A stretch of DNA of 64,000 bases from Planotetraspora mira (GTDB lineage Bacteria > Actinomycetota > Actinomycetes > Streptosporangiales > Streptosporangiaceae), in the NCBI RefSeq assembly GCF_016863275.1, contig NZ_BOOO01000010.1, forward strand, positions 53,186 to 117,185. The letters run 5' to 3'. A model generated the notes under the pieces. That model was not told the DNA's origin, ran no database searches, and saw nothing but the letters and a program-made list of their open reading frames with translations. Position 1 is the first letter of the stretch, and each line of letters opens with the position of its first letter. Shown piece after piece: positions 34,164-43,153 of the stretch. Position numbers and translations under genes: made by a program.

Positions 34164-35675
34164 ATGGATGAGAGCGGGACAGGCCGGATGACGATACGGG
34201 CACTGGTGAGAGGCGCCGCCCTCTTCTGCGTGGCGTTGCTCGGCCAGATGGTCGCCTTCGTCGCGCTGATCGGTGTACTGGCGAGCGCGGTGCTGGGCAT
34301 GGTCTTCCTCTTCCCGCCGGTCGTCCGGCTGCTCCGGCGGACGACCCGGCTGAGCCGGCGGCTGTCGCACGCATGGTCCGGCGTCGAGATCGACGAGCCC
34401 TACCTCCCCGAGCCCGGCCCGCCGGTGCCGCTGTCCGACGGCTGGTACCGGGACGGCCGCTCCCTCTACAGGACGCCCAGGATCCCCGCGTTCAACCGCC
34501 GGATGAACTGGCTGCTGAAGGACTCGGCGACCTGGCGTGACTTCGGGTTCCTCTGGGCGGACATGTGGGCCGGCGGACTGCTCGCGGGTGCTCCCGCGAT
34601 CCTCGTCGCGCTCGGCGTCTTCCAGCTGGCCGGCGGCAACCCGATCGGTCTCCTCTGGCCGGTGCTCGCGCTCGGCGCCGCCCGCTGGTACGCCCCCTGG
34701 GCGGTGCATGCGCACGGGGTGATCGCCAGGGTGATGCTGGGCCCGACCGAGAAGGCCAGACTCGCGCAGCAGGTCAGCCGCCTGGCCCGTGCTCGTACGG
34801 ACGTCGTCGACTCCCAGGCGGCCGAACTGCGCCGGATCGAGCGCGATCTGCACGACGGCGCGCAGGCCCGCCTCGTCGCGGTCGGCATGACGATCGGCGC
34901 GGCCGAGGAACTGATGGAGTCCGACCCCGTCGCCGCGAAGGCTCTGCTCGCCAAGGCCAGGGACGCCTCCTCGACCGCGTTGCGGGAGCTCCGTCAGCTC
35001 GTGCGCGGCATCCATCCTCCGGTGCTCGCCGAGCGCGGCCTCGCGGACGCCATCCGCGCCCTCGCCCTGGACACCCCGCTCAGAACGCGCGTGACCGTGG
35101 AGCTTCCCGGCAGGCTCGACGCCCCGCTGGAGTCGGCCGCCTACTTCGCGGTGAGCGAGCTGCTCACCAACGCCGTACGGCACAGCGGCGCCACGGAGGC
35201 GTGGATCGACATCAGCAGTCAGGGCACCAAGCTGCGGATCACCGTGACCGATGACGGTCACGGCGGCGCGGACGCCTCGCACGGCACGGGCCTGGCCGGC
35301 ATCGAGCGGAGGCTCGGCGCGTTCGACGGCGTCCTCGCGCTGAACAGCCCCATGGGCGGCCCGACCACGGCCGTGATCGAGTTGCCGCGGGCGCTGCAGA
35401 CCGTACGCGGCCGCCCCCCGGTCACCTGGCGCACGGTCACGATGGGCATATGCTGGTCGCTCTGCTGGATCCCCATCTTCCCGCAGGGGTTCGTCGCGAT
35501 GATCCTCAAGCTGGTGGGAATCGAGGAGAAGTCCTGGTTCCTCGCCCTCCACCTGCCAGAGCCGTTCCAGTGGCCGACCATCATCGGCATGATCCTTCTG
35601 GGCGCCGGAATGCTCGCCACCGCCGCCACCCTGTCGGCGCAACAGCGGAAAGACAAGGACCTCGCGTGCGCGTAG
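34164..35675 (+). CDS. Two-component sensor histidine kinase (HisKA_3 type)
   Basis: A 503-aa membrane kinase. Two N-terminal spans (ALFCVALLGQMVAFVALIGV) and another pair around 140-180 precede the kinase. The phospho-accepting histidine is H230 in IERDLHDGAQARLVAVGM. The HATPase_c motifs are ELLTNAVRHSG and VTDDGHGGADASHGTGLAGI. After the catalytic domain two more hydrophobic segments follow (ICWSLCWIPIFPQGFVAMIL; TIIGMILLGAGMLATAATL), which is unusual. It overlaps the response regulator gene by 10 nt. The stimulus is unknown. Confidence 0.93.
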   Translation: MDESGTGRMTIRALVRGAALFCVALLGQMVAFVALIGVLASAVLGMVFLFPPVVRLLRRTTRLSRRLSHAWSGVEIDEPYLPEPGPPVPLSDGWYRDGRSLYRTPRIPAFNRRMNWLLKDSATWRDFGFLWADMWAGGLLAGAPAILVALGVFQLAGGNPIGLLWPVLALGAARWYAPWAVHAHGVIARVMLGPTEKARLAQQVSRLARARTDVVDSQAAELRRIERDLHDGAQARLVAVGMTIGAAEELMESDPVAAKALLAKARDASSTALRELRQLVRGIHPPVLAERGLADAIRALALDTPLRTRVTVELPGRLDAPLESAAYFAVSELLTNAVRHSGATEAWIDISSQGTKLRITVTDDGHGGADASHGTGLAGIERRLGAFDGVLALNSPMGGPTTAVIELPRALQTVRGRPPVTWRTVTMGICWSLCWIPIFPQGFVAMILKLVGIEEKSWFLALHLPEPFQWPTIIGMILLGAGMLATAATLSAQQRKDKDLACA

Positions 35676-36313
35676 TCCTCGCCGAAGACCTGCACCTGCT
35701 CAGGGAGGGGCTCGTCCACCTGTTGCGCGCGCACGGGCTCGACGTCGTGGCCGCGGTCGAGTCCGGGCCCGAGTTGCTCGAGGCCCTGGTCACCGAGCGT
35801 CCCGACATCGCGGTCGTCGATGTACGGCTCCCGCCGACGTTCACCGACGAGGGTCTCCAGGCGTCGCTCACGGCGCGCAAGCGCGTCCCCGGGCTGCCCG
35901 TCCTGGTGTTGTCGCAGCACGTCGAGCAGTTGTACGCCAGGGAACTGCTCGCCGACGGCTCGGGCGGCATCGGCTATCTCCTGAAGGACCGCGTGTTCAA
36001 CGGCGAGCAGTTCATCGACGCCGTGAGGCGCGTCGCCGCCGGAGGCACGGCGATGGACCCGGAGGTCATCGCCAAACTGCTCGCCAGCAACGCGCGCAAC
36101 GAACCCGTCGGGCGACTCACCCCGCGTGAGCGGGAGGTCCTGGAACTCATGGCGGAGGGCCGGTCGAACGCCGCCATCGGGCAGCGGCTCTACCTGAGCG
36201 AGAGCGCGGTCGGCAAGCACACGGCGAACATCTTCGCCAAGCTCGGCCTGGTTCCGTCCGATGACGACAATCGCCGCGTACTCGCCGTCCTGGCCTTCCT
36301 GAACGAGAAGTAA
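35666..36313 (+). CDS. LuxR/NarL-family response regulator
   Basis: A 215-aa regulator paired with the kinase just upstream. The receiver domain has the acidic pair in VVLAEDLHLL, the phosphorylation site D52 in VVDVRLP, and the lysine in GYLLKDRVF. The C-terminal LuxR HTH reads LTPREREVLELMAEGRSNAA then LYLSESAVGKHTANIFAKLG. GTG 35666 lies inside the end of the kinase gene. A terminator hairpin follows at once, so the operon ends here. Confidence 0.95.
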   Translation: MRVVLAEDLHLLREGLVHLLRAHGLDVVAAVESGPELLEALVTERPDIAVVDVRLPPTFTDEGLQASLTARKRVPGLPVLVLSQHVEQLYARELLADGSGGIGYLLKDRVFNGEQFIDAVRRVAAGGTAMDPEVIAKLLASNARNEPVGRLTPREREVLELMAEGRSNAAIGQRLYLSESAVGKHTANIFAKLGLVPSDDDNRRVLAVLAFLNEK

Positions 36314-36334
36314 CGCCGCCCTTCGGGGCGGCGT
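36313..36334. terminator. Hairpin after the two-component operon
   Basis: ACGCCGCCC-TTCG-GGGCGGCGT forms a perfect 9-bp stem with a TTCG tetraloop, starting at the last base of the response-regulator stop codon. There is no T tract, as is frequent in high-GC actinomycetes. Confidence 0.75.
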
Positions 36335-36426
36335 CGATGGCACACTGGGGCCACGGCTGTTTCTGTCGGTCGCACACGTTACCTTCAGCGACGTACGGCT
36401 CGGCGCGGACAGTCGCAGGAGGTCTT

Positions 36427-37518
36427 GTGAAGTTTCAGGTGAACCGCGATGTTCTCGCCGACGCCGTGGCGTGGACGGCTCGTGTGCTGCCGGGCCGCCC
36501 GGCCGTTCCCGCGCTGTCGGGCCTGCTGCTCGAGGCCGGCGACGCCCTGCGTGTCTCCGCGTTCGACTACGACGTCTCCGCCCGTGCCGACATCGAGGCG
36601 GAGGTGGCGGAGCCCGGGCGTGTTCTGATCCCCGGCAAGGTGCTCGCCGAGATCACCCGAAGTCTGCCGAACCGGCCTGTGGAGATCGTCCGGAGTGGAT
36701 CCGAGGCCGTTCTGACCTGCGGGAGTGCTGAGTTCGGCCTGCTCACGCTGCCGGATGAGGACTTCCCGACGATGCCCGCCATGCCGTCCAGAGTGGGCAT
36801 GGTCGGCGGCGGGGTCTTCGCCACCGCTGTCGGGCAGGTGGCGGCCGCCGCGAGCCGCGACGACACGCTGCCCATGCTGACCGGCGTGCGGCTCGACATC
36901 GACGGAGTTCAGATGTCGATGGCGGCCACCGACCGCTACCGGATCGCGGCCAGGGAGTTCCTCTGGCATCCGGAGCGCGAGGACGAGAGCCGGGCGGCGA
37001 TGGTGCCGGCCCGGGTGCTGGTCGAGGTGGCCCGTTCCCTGCGTGGCGGCGAGGTCGTGATCGGCCTCGACGACAACGTGGCCGGATTCGAGAGTCAGGG
37101 CCGCACAACCACGGTCCGGCTCCTGGACGACCAGTTCATCGACTACCGGTCCCGGCTGTCCGAGCAGTGGGCGATCCACGCCGACGTGGAGGCCGCCCCG
37201 TTCGTCGAGGCCATCAAGCGGGTGGCGCTGGTGGCGGAGCGCAACACGGCGGTGCGTCTGTCGTTCTCCCAGGGCCAGGTGCTGATCCAGGCCGGGGGCG
37301 GGGAGATCGGGCGAGGAGCCGAGGTCCTGGAGGCCGAGCTCGAGGGCGACGACATCCAGATCGCGTTCCAGCCCCATTACCTGCTCGACGGGCTGGCGGC
37401 AGTCGAGACCCAGCGGGTCCGGCTCAACATGGACTCGCCGACTCGTCCGGCGTTGATCGCCAACGAAGGCGACGATCCCGACTTCCGCTACCTGGTGATG
37501 TCTCTCCGCCTCGGCTGA
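36427..37518 (+). CDS. Sliding clamp (DNA polymerase III beta) paralogue
   Basis: A 363-aa beta clamp. KFQVNRDVLADAVAWTARVLPGRP at the N-terminus, LIPGKVLAEITRSLPNRPVE in domain 1, AATDRYRIAAREF in domain 2 and the C-terminal FRYLVMSLRLG mark all three domains. The start GTG 36427 has AGGAGG upstream. The essential dnaN normally lies between dnaA and recF at oriC. This copy instead sits beside a two-component system and a GntR gene, so it is probably a second clamp. The terminal MSLRL is close to the usual MPVRL, so it should close as a ring. Whether it serves repair or a special polymerase is open. Confidence 0.88.
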   Translation: MKFQVNRDVLADAVAWTARVLPGRPAVPALSGLLLEAGDALRVSAFDYDVSARADIEAEVAEPGRVLIPGKVLAEITRSLPNRPVEIVRSGSEAVLTCGSAEFGLLTLPDEDFPTMPAMPSRVGMVGGGVFATAVGQVAAAASRDDTLPMLTGVRLDIDGVQMSMAATDRYRIAAREFLWHPEREDESRAAMVPARVLVEVARSLRGGEVVIGLDDNVAGFESQGRTTTVRLLDDQFIDYRSRLSEQWAIHADVEAAPFVEAIKRVALVAERNTAVRLSFSQGQVLIQAGGGEIGRGAEVLEAELEGDDIQIAFQPHYLLDGLAAVETQRVRLNMDSPTRPALIANEGDDPDFRYLVMSLRLG

Positions 37519-37555
37519 CCCGGCACTTCGACCGGGCCTGCCTGGGGTGGGGCGA

Positions 37556-38245
37556 TCAGGCGGTCAGATCCTGCGACTCGGTGAGCGCGATGAGGATGTG
37601 CTCCATGCACGCGTGTCCTGCCCGCTCGGCCGCCGCCGCGTCGCCCGCGACGATCGCCCTGAAGATCGCGTCGTGGGGGATGTAGTTCTGTTCCAGCGTG
37701 CCGCCCGCGGCCGCGATGCTCGCACGCAGGGCCGCGGAGAAGTCGATGTAGAGGTCGGTCAGCACGCTGTTGTGGGTCGCCTCGACCACTGCCACGTGGA
37801 ATGCCAGGTCCGCCTCGACGAACCGGTCGGGCTCCCCACTCGCCCAGGCCTTCTCCCGCTCGGCCAAAGCCGCCTCGATGGCGACGATGTCCTTGTCGCT
37901 GCGCCGGGCCGCGGCGAGCCTGGCCGCCTCGACTTCGAGGGCACGCCGTACCTCGAGGATCTCGAGTTGCTCGGCCGTCCGAAGTCGTCTCGCCATGGCG
38001 CCGGACAGCTCGCTGATGGCCCGGACGTAAGTGCCGTCGCCTTGTCGGCACTCCAGCAGTCCGGCGTGGGTCAGTGCTCGCACGGCCTCACGCACCGTGT
38101 TCCGGCCGACGCCGAGGTGCTCGGCCAGCACGGTCTCAGTAGGGATCTTGCCGTGCATCTGCCAGGAGCCTGAAGTGATCTGCTCCTTCAGCTGGTCGAT
38201 CACCTGGTCGACGAGAGACGCTCGCTGCGCCGTCCGCAGACTCAC
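37556..38245 (-). CDS. GntR-family regulator, FadR subfamily (FCD domain)
   Basis: A 229-aa regulator. The winged HTH reads SLVDQVIDQLKEQITSGSW, then PTETVLAEHLGVGRNTVREA and LLECRQGDGTYVR. The FCD ligand domain has EVRRALEVEAARLAA and metal-type histidines in LAFHVAVVEATHN, YIPHDAIFRAI and AGHACMEHI. GTG 38245 follows GGAGG; the frame is open to 38269. It is convergent with the clamp paralogue. Typical ligands are small carboxylates; the target is unknown. Confidence 0.9.
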   Translation of the reverse strand: MSLRTAQRASLVDQVIDQLKEQITSGSWQMHGKIPTETVLAEHLGVGRNTVREAVRALTHAGLLECRQGDGTYVRAISELSGAMARRLRTAEQLEILEVRRALEVEAARLAAARRSDKDIVAIEAALAEREKAWASGEPDRFVEADLAFHVAVVEATHNSVLTDLYIDFSAALRASIAAAGGTLEQNYIPHDAIFRAIVAGDAAAAERAGHACMEHILIALTESQDLTA

Positions 38246-38344
38246 AGTCCGCCTCCTCTTGGGAAACACCAGTCATCCCATGATTGAATGACTGGCCGAC
38301 CCCAATTATTCCAGAGCCTCCGGAACGCCGGAGCTCCAGGGAGG

Positions 38345-39673
38345 CTAGCGGGTGAGCACCGCCGCAGCGGTGGAGCCCGGAATGTTCACGTGGATGCCGA
38401 CGGCCTCCAGCGCCTTACGATATGCCTTCGCCTGTTGATCAATAGATCCGGCCTGTCCCCACAGGTCGCCGAGCTGACGCCAGGTCTGCGCGGTCTCCCG
38501 GTCGGGGGCCTCCGTACGGGCGTTCAGCAGATCCTCCGCACGCTGGAGCGGGGCGGCGGCGTCTTCGGAGCGTGCCAACGCGACTTCGGCGAGAACCAGA
38601 TGCGCGTCGGCCGCTGTCGTCCCGCGAGAATCGGCGAGCACGTCCAGGGCCTCACCCGCCGCGCTCAGCGCGCCGTCCGCCTCACCTGTGCGAAGCCGCA
38701 CACGTGACAGCGCCACGAGGCTGCGAGCGTGTTCCAGCCTCTCGGCGGGGAAGCCTGCGAGGACATGGCTCGCCGACAGGACGAGTTCGTTGGCTCGATC
38801 CAAATCGGCGCCTTCAGGACCTGCCGCCGTGAGCCGAGCCCACTGCACGGCGATCCTGGCGCACCGGATGGCCATCCGGGCGGACCGTCCTGCTGCGAGA
38901 GCGTCGTCCGCGAGTTGCACCGCCAGAGCGGAGTCCTCCCCGTCGGCCGCGGTCACGCTGGCCTGCCAGAGATCGAGGGCCTCCGCGCTGCGGTCGGACG
39001 CCGACGGCACTCCGGACGCGGCCAGCACCCGCTCGACGTACGGCAGGCCGGTCTGGGTCTCCACCAGCGCGAGAGCCAGCTCGACGGCGATCTCGCCGTG
39101 GACGAAACCGAGCCGCTCGACCTGGGACAGCGCATGGGCGCCGAGGTCGCGGGCGCGGAGCATGTCGCCCGCCCTCTGGTAGCACCGGCAGAGCGCCACA
39201 GTGAGGGGGAGATCGGCCAGACGCTCGGGGTGGGCGGCGGCCTCACGGCGGAGCCGCTCATACGCCTCGACGGCGCGGCCGGTCCGGCCCTGCGCGTCCA
39301 GCGCGCGAGCCCTGCCCAGCCGCGCGTGCGCGGCGAGCATCGCGTTGTCGTCGCCTGCGGCCTTGACGATGTCTCCGAACCGGTCGGCCGCGACGACGGG
39401 GTCGCCGTGATACAGCTCGAGCTCGGCATGACGCAGGCCGAGCTCGGTGTCGATGCGCTGCCGAGGTTCTATCCCGTGAAGCAAGAACTCGGTGGTGCAT
39501 CCGAGTCGCTCGGCGAGCAGCCGTGCGACGACCGGCGTAGGCGTCCGCTTTCCGGACTCGATGAGTGAGACATAGCTGTCGGACAGGTCAGGCCCGGCCA
39601 ACTGGGCTTGCGACATGCGCCTGCTCAACCGCAATCCGCGGACGCGGTCACCGATGGTTCCCTGACTCGGCAT
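38345..39673 (-). CDS. XRE-HTH regulator with TPR-like repeats
   Basis: A 442-aa protein. The N-terminal Cro-type HTH (VRGLRLSRRMSQAQLAGPDL, then SDSYVSLIESGKRTPTPVVA) spans about 8-60. The rest is a string of alanine-rich helical pairs (ELGLRHAELELYHGDPVVAA and others), consistent with a TPR superhelix for peptide or protein binding. ATG 39673 fits the HTH; the frame is open to 39760. Such proteins regulate secondary metabolism or phage-like traits in actinomycetes; its partner is unknown. Confidence 0.85.
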   Translation of the reverse strand: MPSQGTIGDRVRGLRLSRRMSQAQLAGPDLSDSYVSLIESGKRTPTPVVARLLAERLGCTTEFLLHGIEPRQRIDTELGLRHAELELYHGDPVVAADRFGDIVKAAGDDNAMLAAHARLGRARALDAQGRTGRAVEAYERLRREAAAHPERLADLPLTVALCRCYQRAGDMLRARDLGAHALSQVERLGFVHGEIAVELALALVETQTGLPYVERVLAASGVPSASDRSAEALDLWQASVTAADGEDSALAVQLADDALAAGRSARMAIRCARIAVQWARLTAAGPEGADLDRANELVLSASHVLAGFPAERLEHARSLVALSRVRLRTGEADGALSAAGEALDVLADSRGTTAADAHLVLAEVALARSEDAAAPLQRAEDLLNARTEAPDRETAQTWRQLGDLWGQAGSIDQQAKAYRKALEAVGIHVNIPGSTAAAVLTR

Positions 39674-39807
39674 TGGATCTCTCAGGGCGGGGGAATGGTC
39701 AATGGTCTCGCCATAATGGCACGAAGCGACCGAATCGTGTAACCCTCCGTCAAGAATCACGACGGTGAAGGTTCGATCACGAGACGCTGTGTGTCAGCTT
39801 GCGCTCG

Positions 39808-40335
39808 TCAGTCGTCGTCGTCCTTGCTGGGGAAGATCATCTGACAGACCTCCAGGTACAAGGTCTCCGGATAGGGGATGTAGGGGACCGACCGCAGCGC
39901 CTGGTCCTGGCCGGCCGACTCCAGGACGAACTCTCCGTAGCCGAGCAGCCGGCCGAGCAGCGACCGCTGGAAGCTCATGTCCGTGACCTTGCCCAGCGGC
40001 ATCATCGCGACCTTGCGGGTGATGAGGCCGGTGGTGAGGAGCATGCGCTGCGACGTGACGACGAAGTAGTCGACGGACCACTCGGCCACTTTCCAGACGA
40101 AACGGATGAGCAGCAACAACCAGGCCCACCAGATGATGACAAGGGCCTCACTTCCCCCCGTGCCGCTCAGCCACTTGCTGAGCAGGCCCGCGAGGATCAG
40201 CCCGCCGAAGATCTCGGCGACGGGCCGGAGCAGTACGGCGGGATGGCGCCGGACCATGATGACTTGTTGTTCGTGGGGGAGGAGGTAACGGTTGACCGAC
40301 GACGGGGCTGAGTCCCCGTGGGTCACAAGTCTCAT
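39808..40335 (-). CDS. PH domain-containing membrane protein (bPH2)
   Basis: A 175-aa protein. Two spans form a hairpin (LRPVAEIFGGLILAGLLSKW; ALVIIWWAWLLLLIRFVW). The bacterial PH-like domain follows (VDYFVVTSQRMLLTTGLITR, then KVAMMPLGKVTDMSFQRSLL, GYGEFVLESAG). The C-terminus ends in DDDD. It starts within the stop of a 58-aa gene (ATGA), so the two are coupled. Function unknown; the family is widespread in actinobacterial envelopes. Confidence 0.87.
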   Translation of the reverse strand: MRLVTHGDSAPSSVNRYLLPHEQQVIMVRRHPAVLLRPVAEIFGGLILAGLLSKWLSGTGGSEALVIIWWAWLLLLIRFVWKVAEWSVDYFVVTSQRMLLTTGLITRKVAMMPLGKVTDMSFQRSLLGRLLGYGEFVLESAGQDQALRSVPYIPYPETLYLEVCQMIFPSKDDDD

Positions 40336-40508
40336 GTCAGCTGCGCGAAGAACTGCGCCATCGAGTTACCCGCCGTCACCAGCCCGTTGAACGCGCCGTG
40401 GACCGTCTGCGCCGCGTCTGCGGGCTTGTTCAAGAGGTAGAAGGCCGCCATCCCGATGGCCCCCCACTTAATAAGCTTCTTGGCCTGCACTGCCGTCACC
40501 ACTCCCAT
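40332..40508 (-). CDS. Small 58-aa protein coupled to the PH-domain gene
   Basis: A short gene from ATG 40508 to TGA 40332. It encodes MGVVTAVQAKKLIKWGAIGM, a hydrophobic stretch (AAFYLLNKPADAAQ), and an amphipathic C-terminus ending AQFFAQLT. Its stop overlaps the start of the PH-domain gene by ATGA, which is strong evidence that it is translated. It probably associates with the membrane. No family recognised. Confidence 0.75.
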   Translation of the reverse strand: MGVVTAVQAKKLIKWGAIGMAAFYLLNKPADAAQTVHGAFNGLVTAGNSMAQFFAQLT

Positions 40509-40586
40509 GAGCTATACATTACCCAGGCCGCTAGTTCGGTAAAGCGGCAAAATATGAATGTCGAGCCATGTCGATATAGAGCGGCG

Positions 40587-40805
40587 TCACCCCCGCTCCG
40601 CCGCGGCGGTCGCGAGAACCTGAAGATGTTTGCGCGCGATGCGCTCCACCAGGCTCGGAGGGGCGTGGCCCGTCACTTCCACCGCACCGTGGTGCGCGGC
40701 CTGGACGCAGCGATTGACGGTGGCCGCCGGGTGAATGCCGGCGAACTCGTCCCTGAGCATGGCCTCGACCTGCTCGTACTGCTCACTGTCCGGAAGCTGA
40801 CTCAT
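40587..40805 (-). CDS. Three-helix bundle domain protein
   Basis: A 72-aa helical protein: MSQLPDSEQYEQVEAMLRDE, then VNRCVQAAHHGAVEVTG and PPSLVERIARKHLQVLATAA. It resembles the three-helix bundle domain that in some actinobacteria precedes arsenate-reductase-like phosphatases, here as a stand-alone unit. A GGGGAGAG site stands before ATG 40805. It lies between upp and the 58-aa gene on one strand. Function unknown. Confidence 0.7.
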   Translation of the reverse strand: MSQLPDSEQYEQVEAMLRDEFAGIHPAATVNRCVQAAHHGAVEVTGHAPPSLVERIARKHLQVLATAAAERG

Positions 40806-40919
40806 GACTCTCCCCGCTGGCGCGTCCGCTCGCGCGAGGGCGAGGCGACGTCGTCTATTACTCTGTGTACCCGAAAGGGTGCGCAGAGTAACTATGGCGC
40901 GGGGAGAGGTGCGGGGAGA

Positions 40920-41558
40920 TCAGACCACGCCGTAGAGGCGGTCTCCTGCGTCGCCGAGGCCCGGCACGATGTAGCCCTGCTCGTTCAGTCGCTCATCGAG
41001 GGCCGCCGTCACGAGACGGAGGGGTTTGCCCGATCCCTTGAAGGCGTCGTCCATGTGCGCGATGCCCTCGGGGGCCGCCAGCAGGCAGATCGCGGTCACG
41101 TCGTCGGCGCCGCGGTCGAACAGGAACTGGACCGCCGCGGCGAGCGTGCCGCCGGTGGCGAGCATCGGGTCGAGCACGTAGCACTGACGCCCCGACAGGT
41201 CCTCGGGCAGCCGGGTGGCGTACGTCTGGGCCTTGAGCGTGGACTCGTCGCGGATCATGCCGAGGAAGCCGACCTCCGCGGTGGGCAGGAGGCGGGTCAT
41301 CCCGTCGAGCATCCCCAGGCCGGCGCGCAGGATCGGGACGACGAGCGGCATCGGGCGTGCCAGCCGTACACCGTGGGCCGGGGCGACGGGGGTGTCGACC
41401 GTCGCGTCGACGACGCGGACGTCGCGCGTGGCCTCGTAGGCGAGCAGGGTGACGAGCTCGTCGGCCAGGCGCCGGAACGTCGGCGAGTCGGTCCGGACGT
41501 CGCGAAGCGTGGTCAGCTTGTGAGCGACGAGCGGGTGATCGACTACCAGGGTCTCCAT
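40920..41558 (-). CDS. upp: Uracil phosphoribosyltransferase
   Basis: Salvages uracil to UMP with PRPP. A 212-aa protein: [20 protein letters not shown] at the start, [14 protein letters not shown] for the effector/active loop, and the PRPP-binding segment [17 protein letters not shown] near residue 130. The C-terminal [14 protein letters not shown] is characteristic. ATG 41558 fits the family; no strong ribosome site was seen. It is divergent from the tadA operon, a placement also found in Streptomyces. Confidence 0.95.
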   Translation of the reverse strand: METLVVDHPLVAHKLTTLRDVRTDSPTFRRLADELVTLLAYEATRDVRVVDATVDTPVAPAHGVRLARPMPLVVPILRAGLGMLDGMTRLLPTAEVGFLGMIRDESTLKAQTYATRLPEDLSGRQCYVLDPMLATGGTLAAAVQFLFDRGADDVTAICLLAAPEGIAHMDDAFKGSGKPLRLVTAALDERLNEQGYIVPGLGDAGDRLYGVV

Positions 41559-41681
41559 GGCTAAAGAAGTTACCGTCCCCTGGCAGAGCCATCGACGCCG
41601 CCTGACTCTTTTGATCACAATTTGGGGCGAGCGCCGGACGGTGGGACTCCGAGTCTGGGACCATTACATGACGTGAGGACC

Positions 41682-42188
41682 ATGCCCGTAGGGATGACGA
41701 TGACAGACGTGGATGCGCTTGACTTCGCCATCGTGGTCTACCGCGAAGACGATCAATGGGAGGCGGAGATGCTTCCCGTGGCGCTCACCTCCGACCTGCG
41801 TGGCCTGATCCACGCGCTGCGACAGACGCCGAGCATGGGGACCACGATTGGCCTGGTCGCCGTGGGGGATGACTTCTTCGTGGCATTACGGCTCTTTGGT
41901 GATGAAATAGGCATTTTTCTCTCCGACATCACCGCCTCCTGGGACTGGCCGCTCGCCCAGCAGGTCCTCGAGTACCTGGATGTGCCCGTCCCCGAGGAGG
42001 AGGAGCTCGACAGCGTCCTTCCCGCGGGAGACCTGTCGATCTTCGCTGACCTGGGGCTCGACGAGATGGAACTCGGCGCCCTCTCCGGAGACCTCGACCT
42101 GCTGCCGGACGAGGTGCTGTCGAGCATCGCCGCACGACTGGGGTTCTCCCAGCCGTTCGAACGCGCCGTCGACGCCGCGATCGGCTGA
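41682..42188 (+). CDS. tRNA adenosine deaminase-associated protein, copy 1
   Basis: A 168-aa acidic protein conserved in actinobacteria just upstream of tadA. ALDFAIVVYREDDQWEAEML near the start, GIFLSDITASWDWPLAQQVL in the middle and ADLGLDEMELGALSGDLD later are the family pattern. ATG 41682 has GTGAGGA before it; ATG 41694 and 41700 are further options. No enzyme motif is visible; an accessory or binding role to TadA is inferred only from constant linkage. Confidence 0.85.
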   Translation: MPVGMTMTDVDALDFAIVVYREDDQWEAEMLPVALTSDLRGLIHALRQTPSMGTTIGLVAVGDDFFVALRLFGDEIGIFLSDITASWDWPLAQQVLEYLDVPVPEEEELDSVLPAGDLSIFADLGLDEMELGALSGDLDLLPDEVLSSIAARLGFSQPFERAVDAAIG

Positions 42189-42203
42189 CCTCGGGAGACG
42201 GCC

Positions 42204-42686
42204 ATGCCCTCCAGACCGAATCTCTTCTCCGCCGCCTTCGTGAAGATCGACGGCGGGTGGAGCGGGACCGAGGTGGATCTCGGCGACGTCGAGATCGCCG
42301 ACGATCTGACCGACTCCGTCCATGAAGCGCTCGGGCTCAACGGCGACGAGCTGGCACTGCTGTACGTCGAGATCGAGGACGAGTGGTTCGCGATCGTCCG
42401 CTACGACGGTGACGCGGACCCCCGGATGTTCCTCTCCGACGCCCACGCCGCGCTGGCGGATCCCCTCGGAGAGATCTTCGCCGAGCTCGCCGGCGTGGCC
42501 CTGGACAAGGACACCCCCGACCTCGGCGTACGGCCGGCCGGGGACTTCGAACTGCTGGCCGACTTCTCGCTGTCCGCCGAGGAGTTGCTGGAGCTCAGCA
42601 TGGAAGAGGGCGTGCTCCCCGCGGACGTTCTGGCCGTGATCGCCGAACGCCTCTCCTTCGCCGACGAGTTCGATCGGCTGCGGTGA
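42204..42686 (+). CDS. tRNA adenosine deaminase-associated protein, copy 2
   Basis: A 160-aa acidic protein with the same plan as the gene before it: an N-terminal SAAFVKIDGGWSGTEVDLGD, RMFLSDAHAALADPLGEIFA, and the C-terminal LLADFSLSAEELLELSMEEG followed by a short helix. The two are evidently tandem paralogues. The gap between them is 15 nt. Its stop overlaps the tadA start. Function unknown. Confidence 0.8.
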   Translation: MPSRPNLFSAAFVKIDGGWSGTEVDLGDVEIADDLTDSVHEALGLNGDELALLYVEIEDEWFAIVRYDGDADPRMFLSDAHAALADPLGEIFAELAGVALDKDTPDLGVRPAGDFELLADFSLSAEELLELSMEEGVLPADVLAVIAERLSFADEFDRLR

Positions 42687-43153
42687 ACGGCTCGTCTCCG
42701 GAGGACTTCGAGGCCGTCATGCGGCTCGCTCTGGCGGAAGCCGTACGAGCGGGACGGCGTGGCGAGGTTCCCGTCGGCGCGGTCGTGGTGGACCGGGACG
42801 GCTCGGTGTTGTCGGCGGCGGGCAACGACCGGGAGACGAGCGGCGACCCCACGGCCCATGCCGAGGTGCTCGCCCTCCGCGCCGCCGCCGAGGCGGCCGG
42901 CCGGTGGCGGCTGGCCGGCTGCACGCTCGTGGTCACTCTGGAGCCCTGCACCATGTGCGCCGGCGCCGCGGTGCTCTCCCGGGTCGACCGGGTCGTGTAC
43001 GGCGCGGCCGACGAGAAGGCGGGGGCCGCGGGCTCCCTCTGGGACGTGATCAGGGACCGCCGGCTGAATCACCGCCCCGAGGTGGTCATGGGAGTGCTGG
43101 CCGGCGAGTGCGCCGCCGTTCTCAGGGAATTCTTCGCCGACCGCCGCCCCTGA
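42683..43153 (+). CDS. tadA: tRNA-specific adenosine deaminase
   Basis: Deaminates A34 to inosine in tRNA-Arg(ACG). A 156-aa zinc deaminase: HAEVLALRAA near residue 56 supplies the ligand histidine and proton-shuttle glutamate, and LEPCTMCAGAAV near 88 gives the two cysteines. The tail RRLNHRPEVVMGVL is typical of TadA and separates it from cytosine deaminases. GTG 42683 overlaps the preceding stop. It closes the operon. Confidence 0.95.
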   Translation: MNGSSPEDFEAVMRLALAEAVRAGRRGEVPVGAVVVDRDGSVLSAAGNDRETSGDPTAHAEVLALRAAAEAAGRWRLAGCTLVVTLEPCTMCAGAAVLSRVDRVVYGAADEKAGAAGSLWDVIRDRRLNHRPEVVMGVLAGECAAVLREFFADRRP

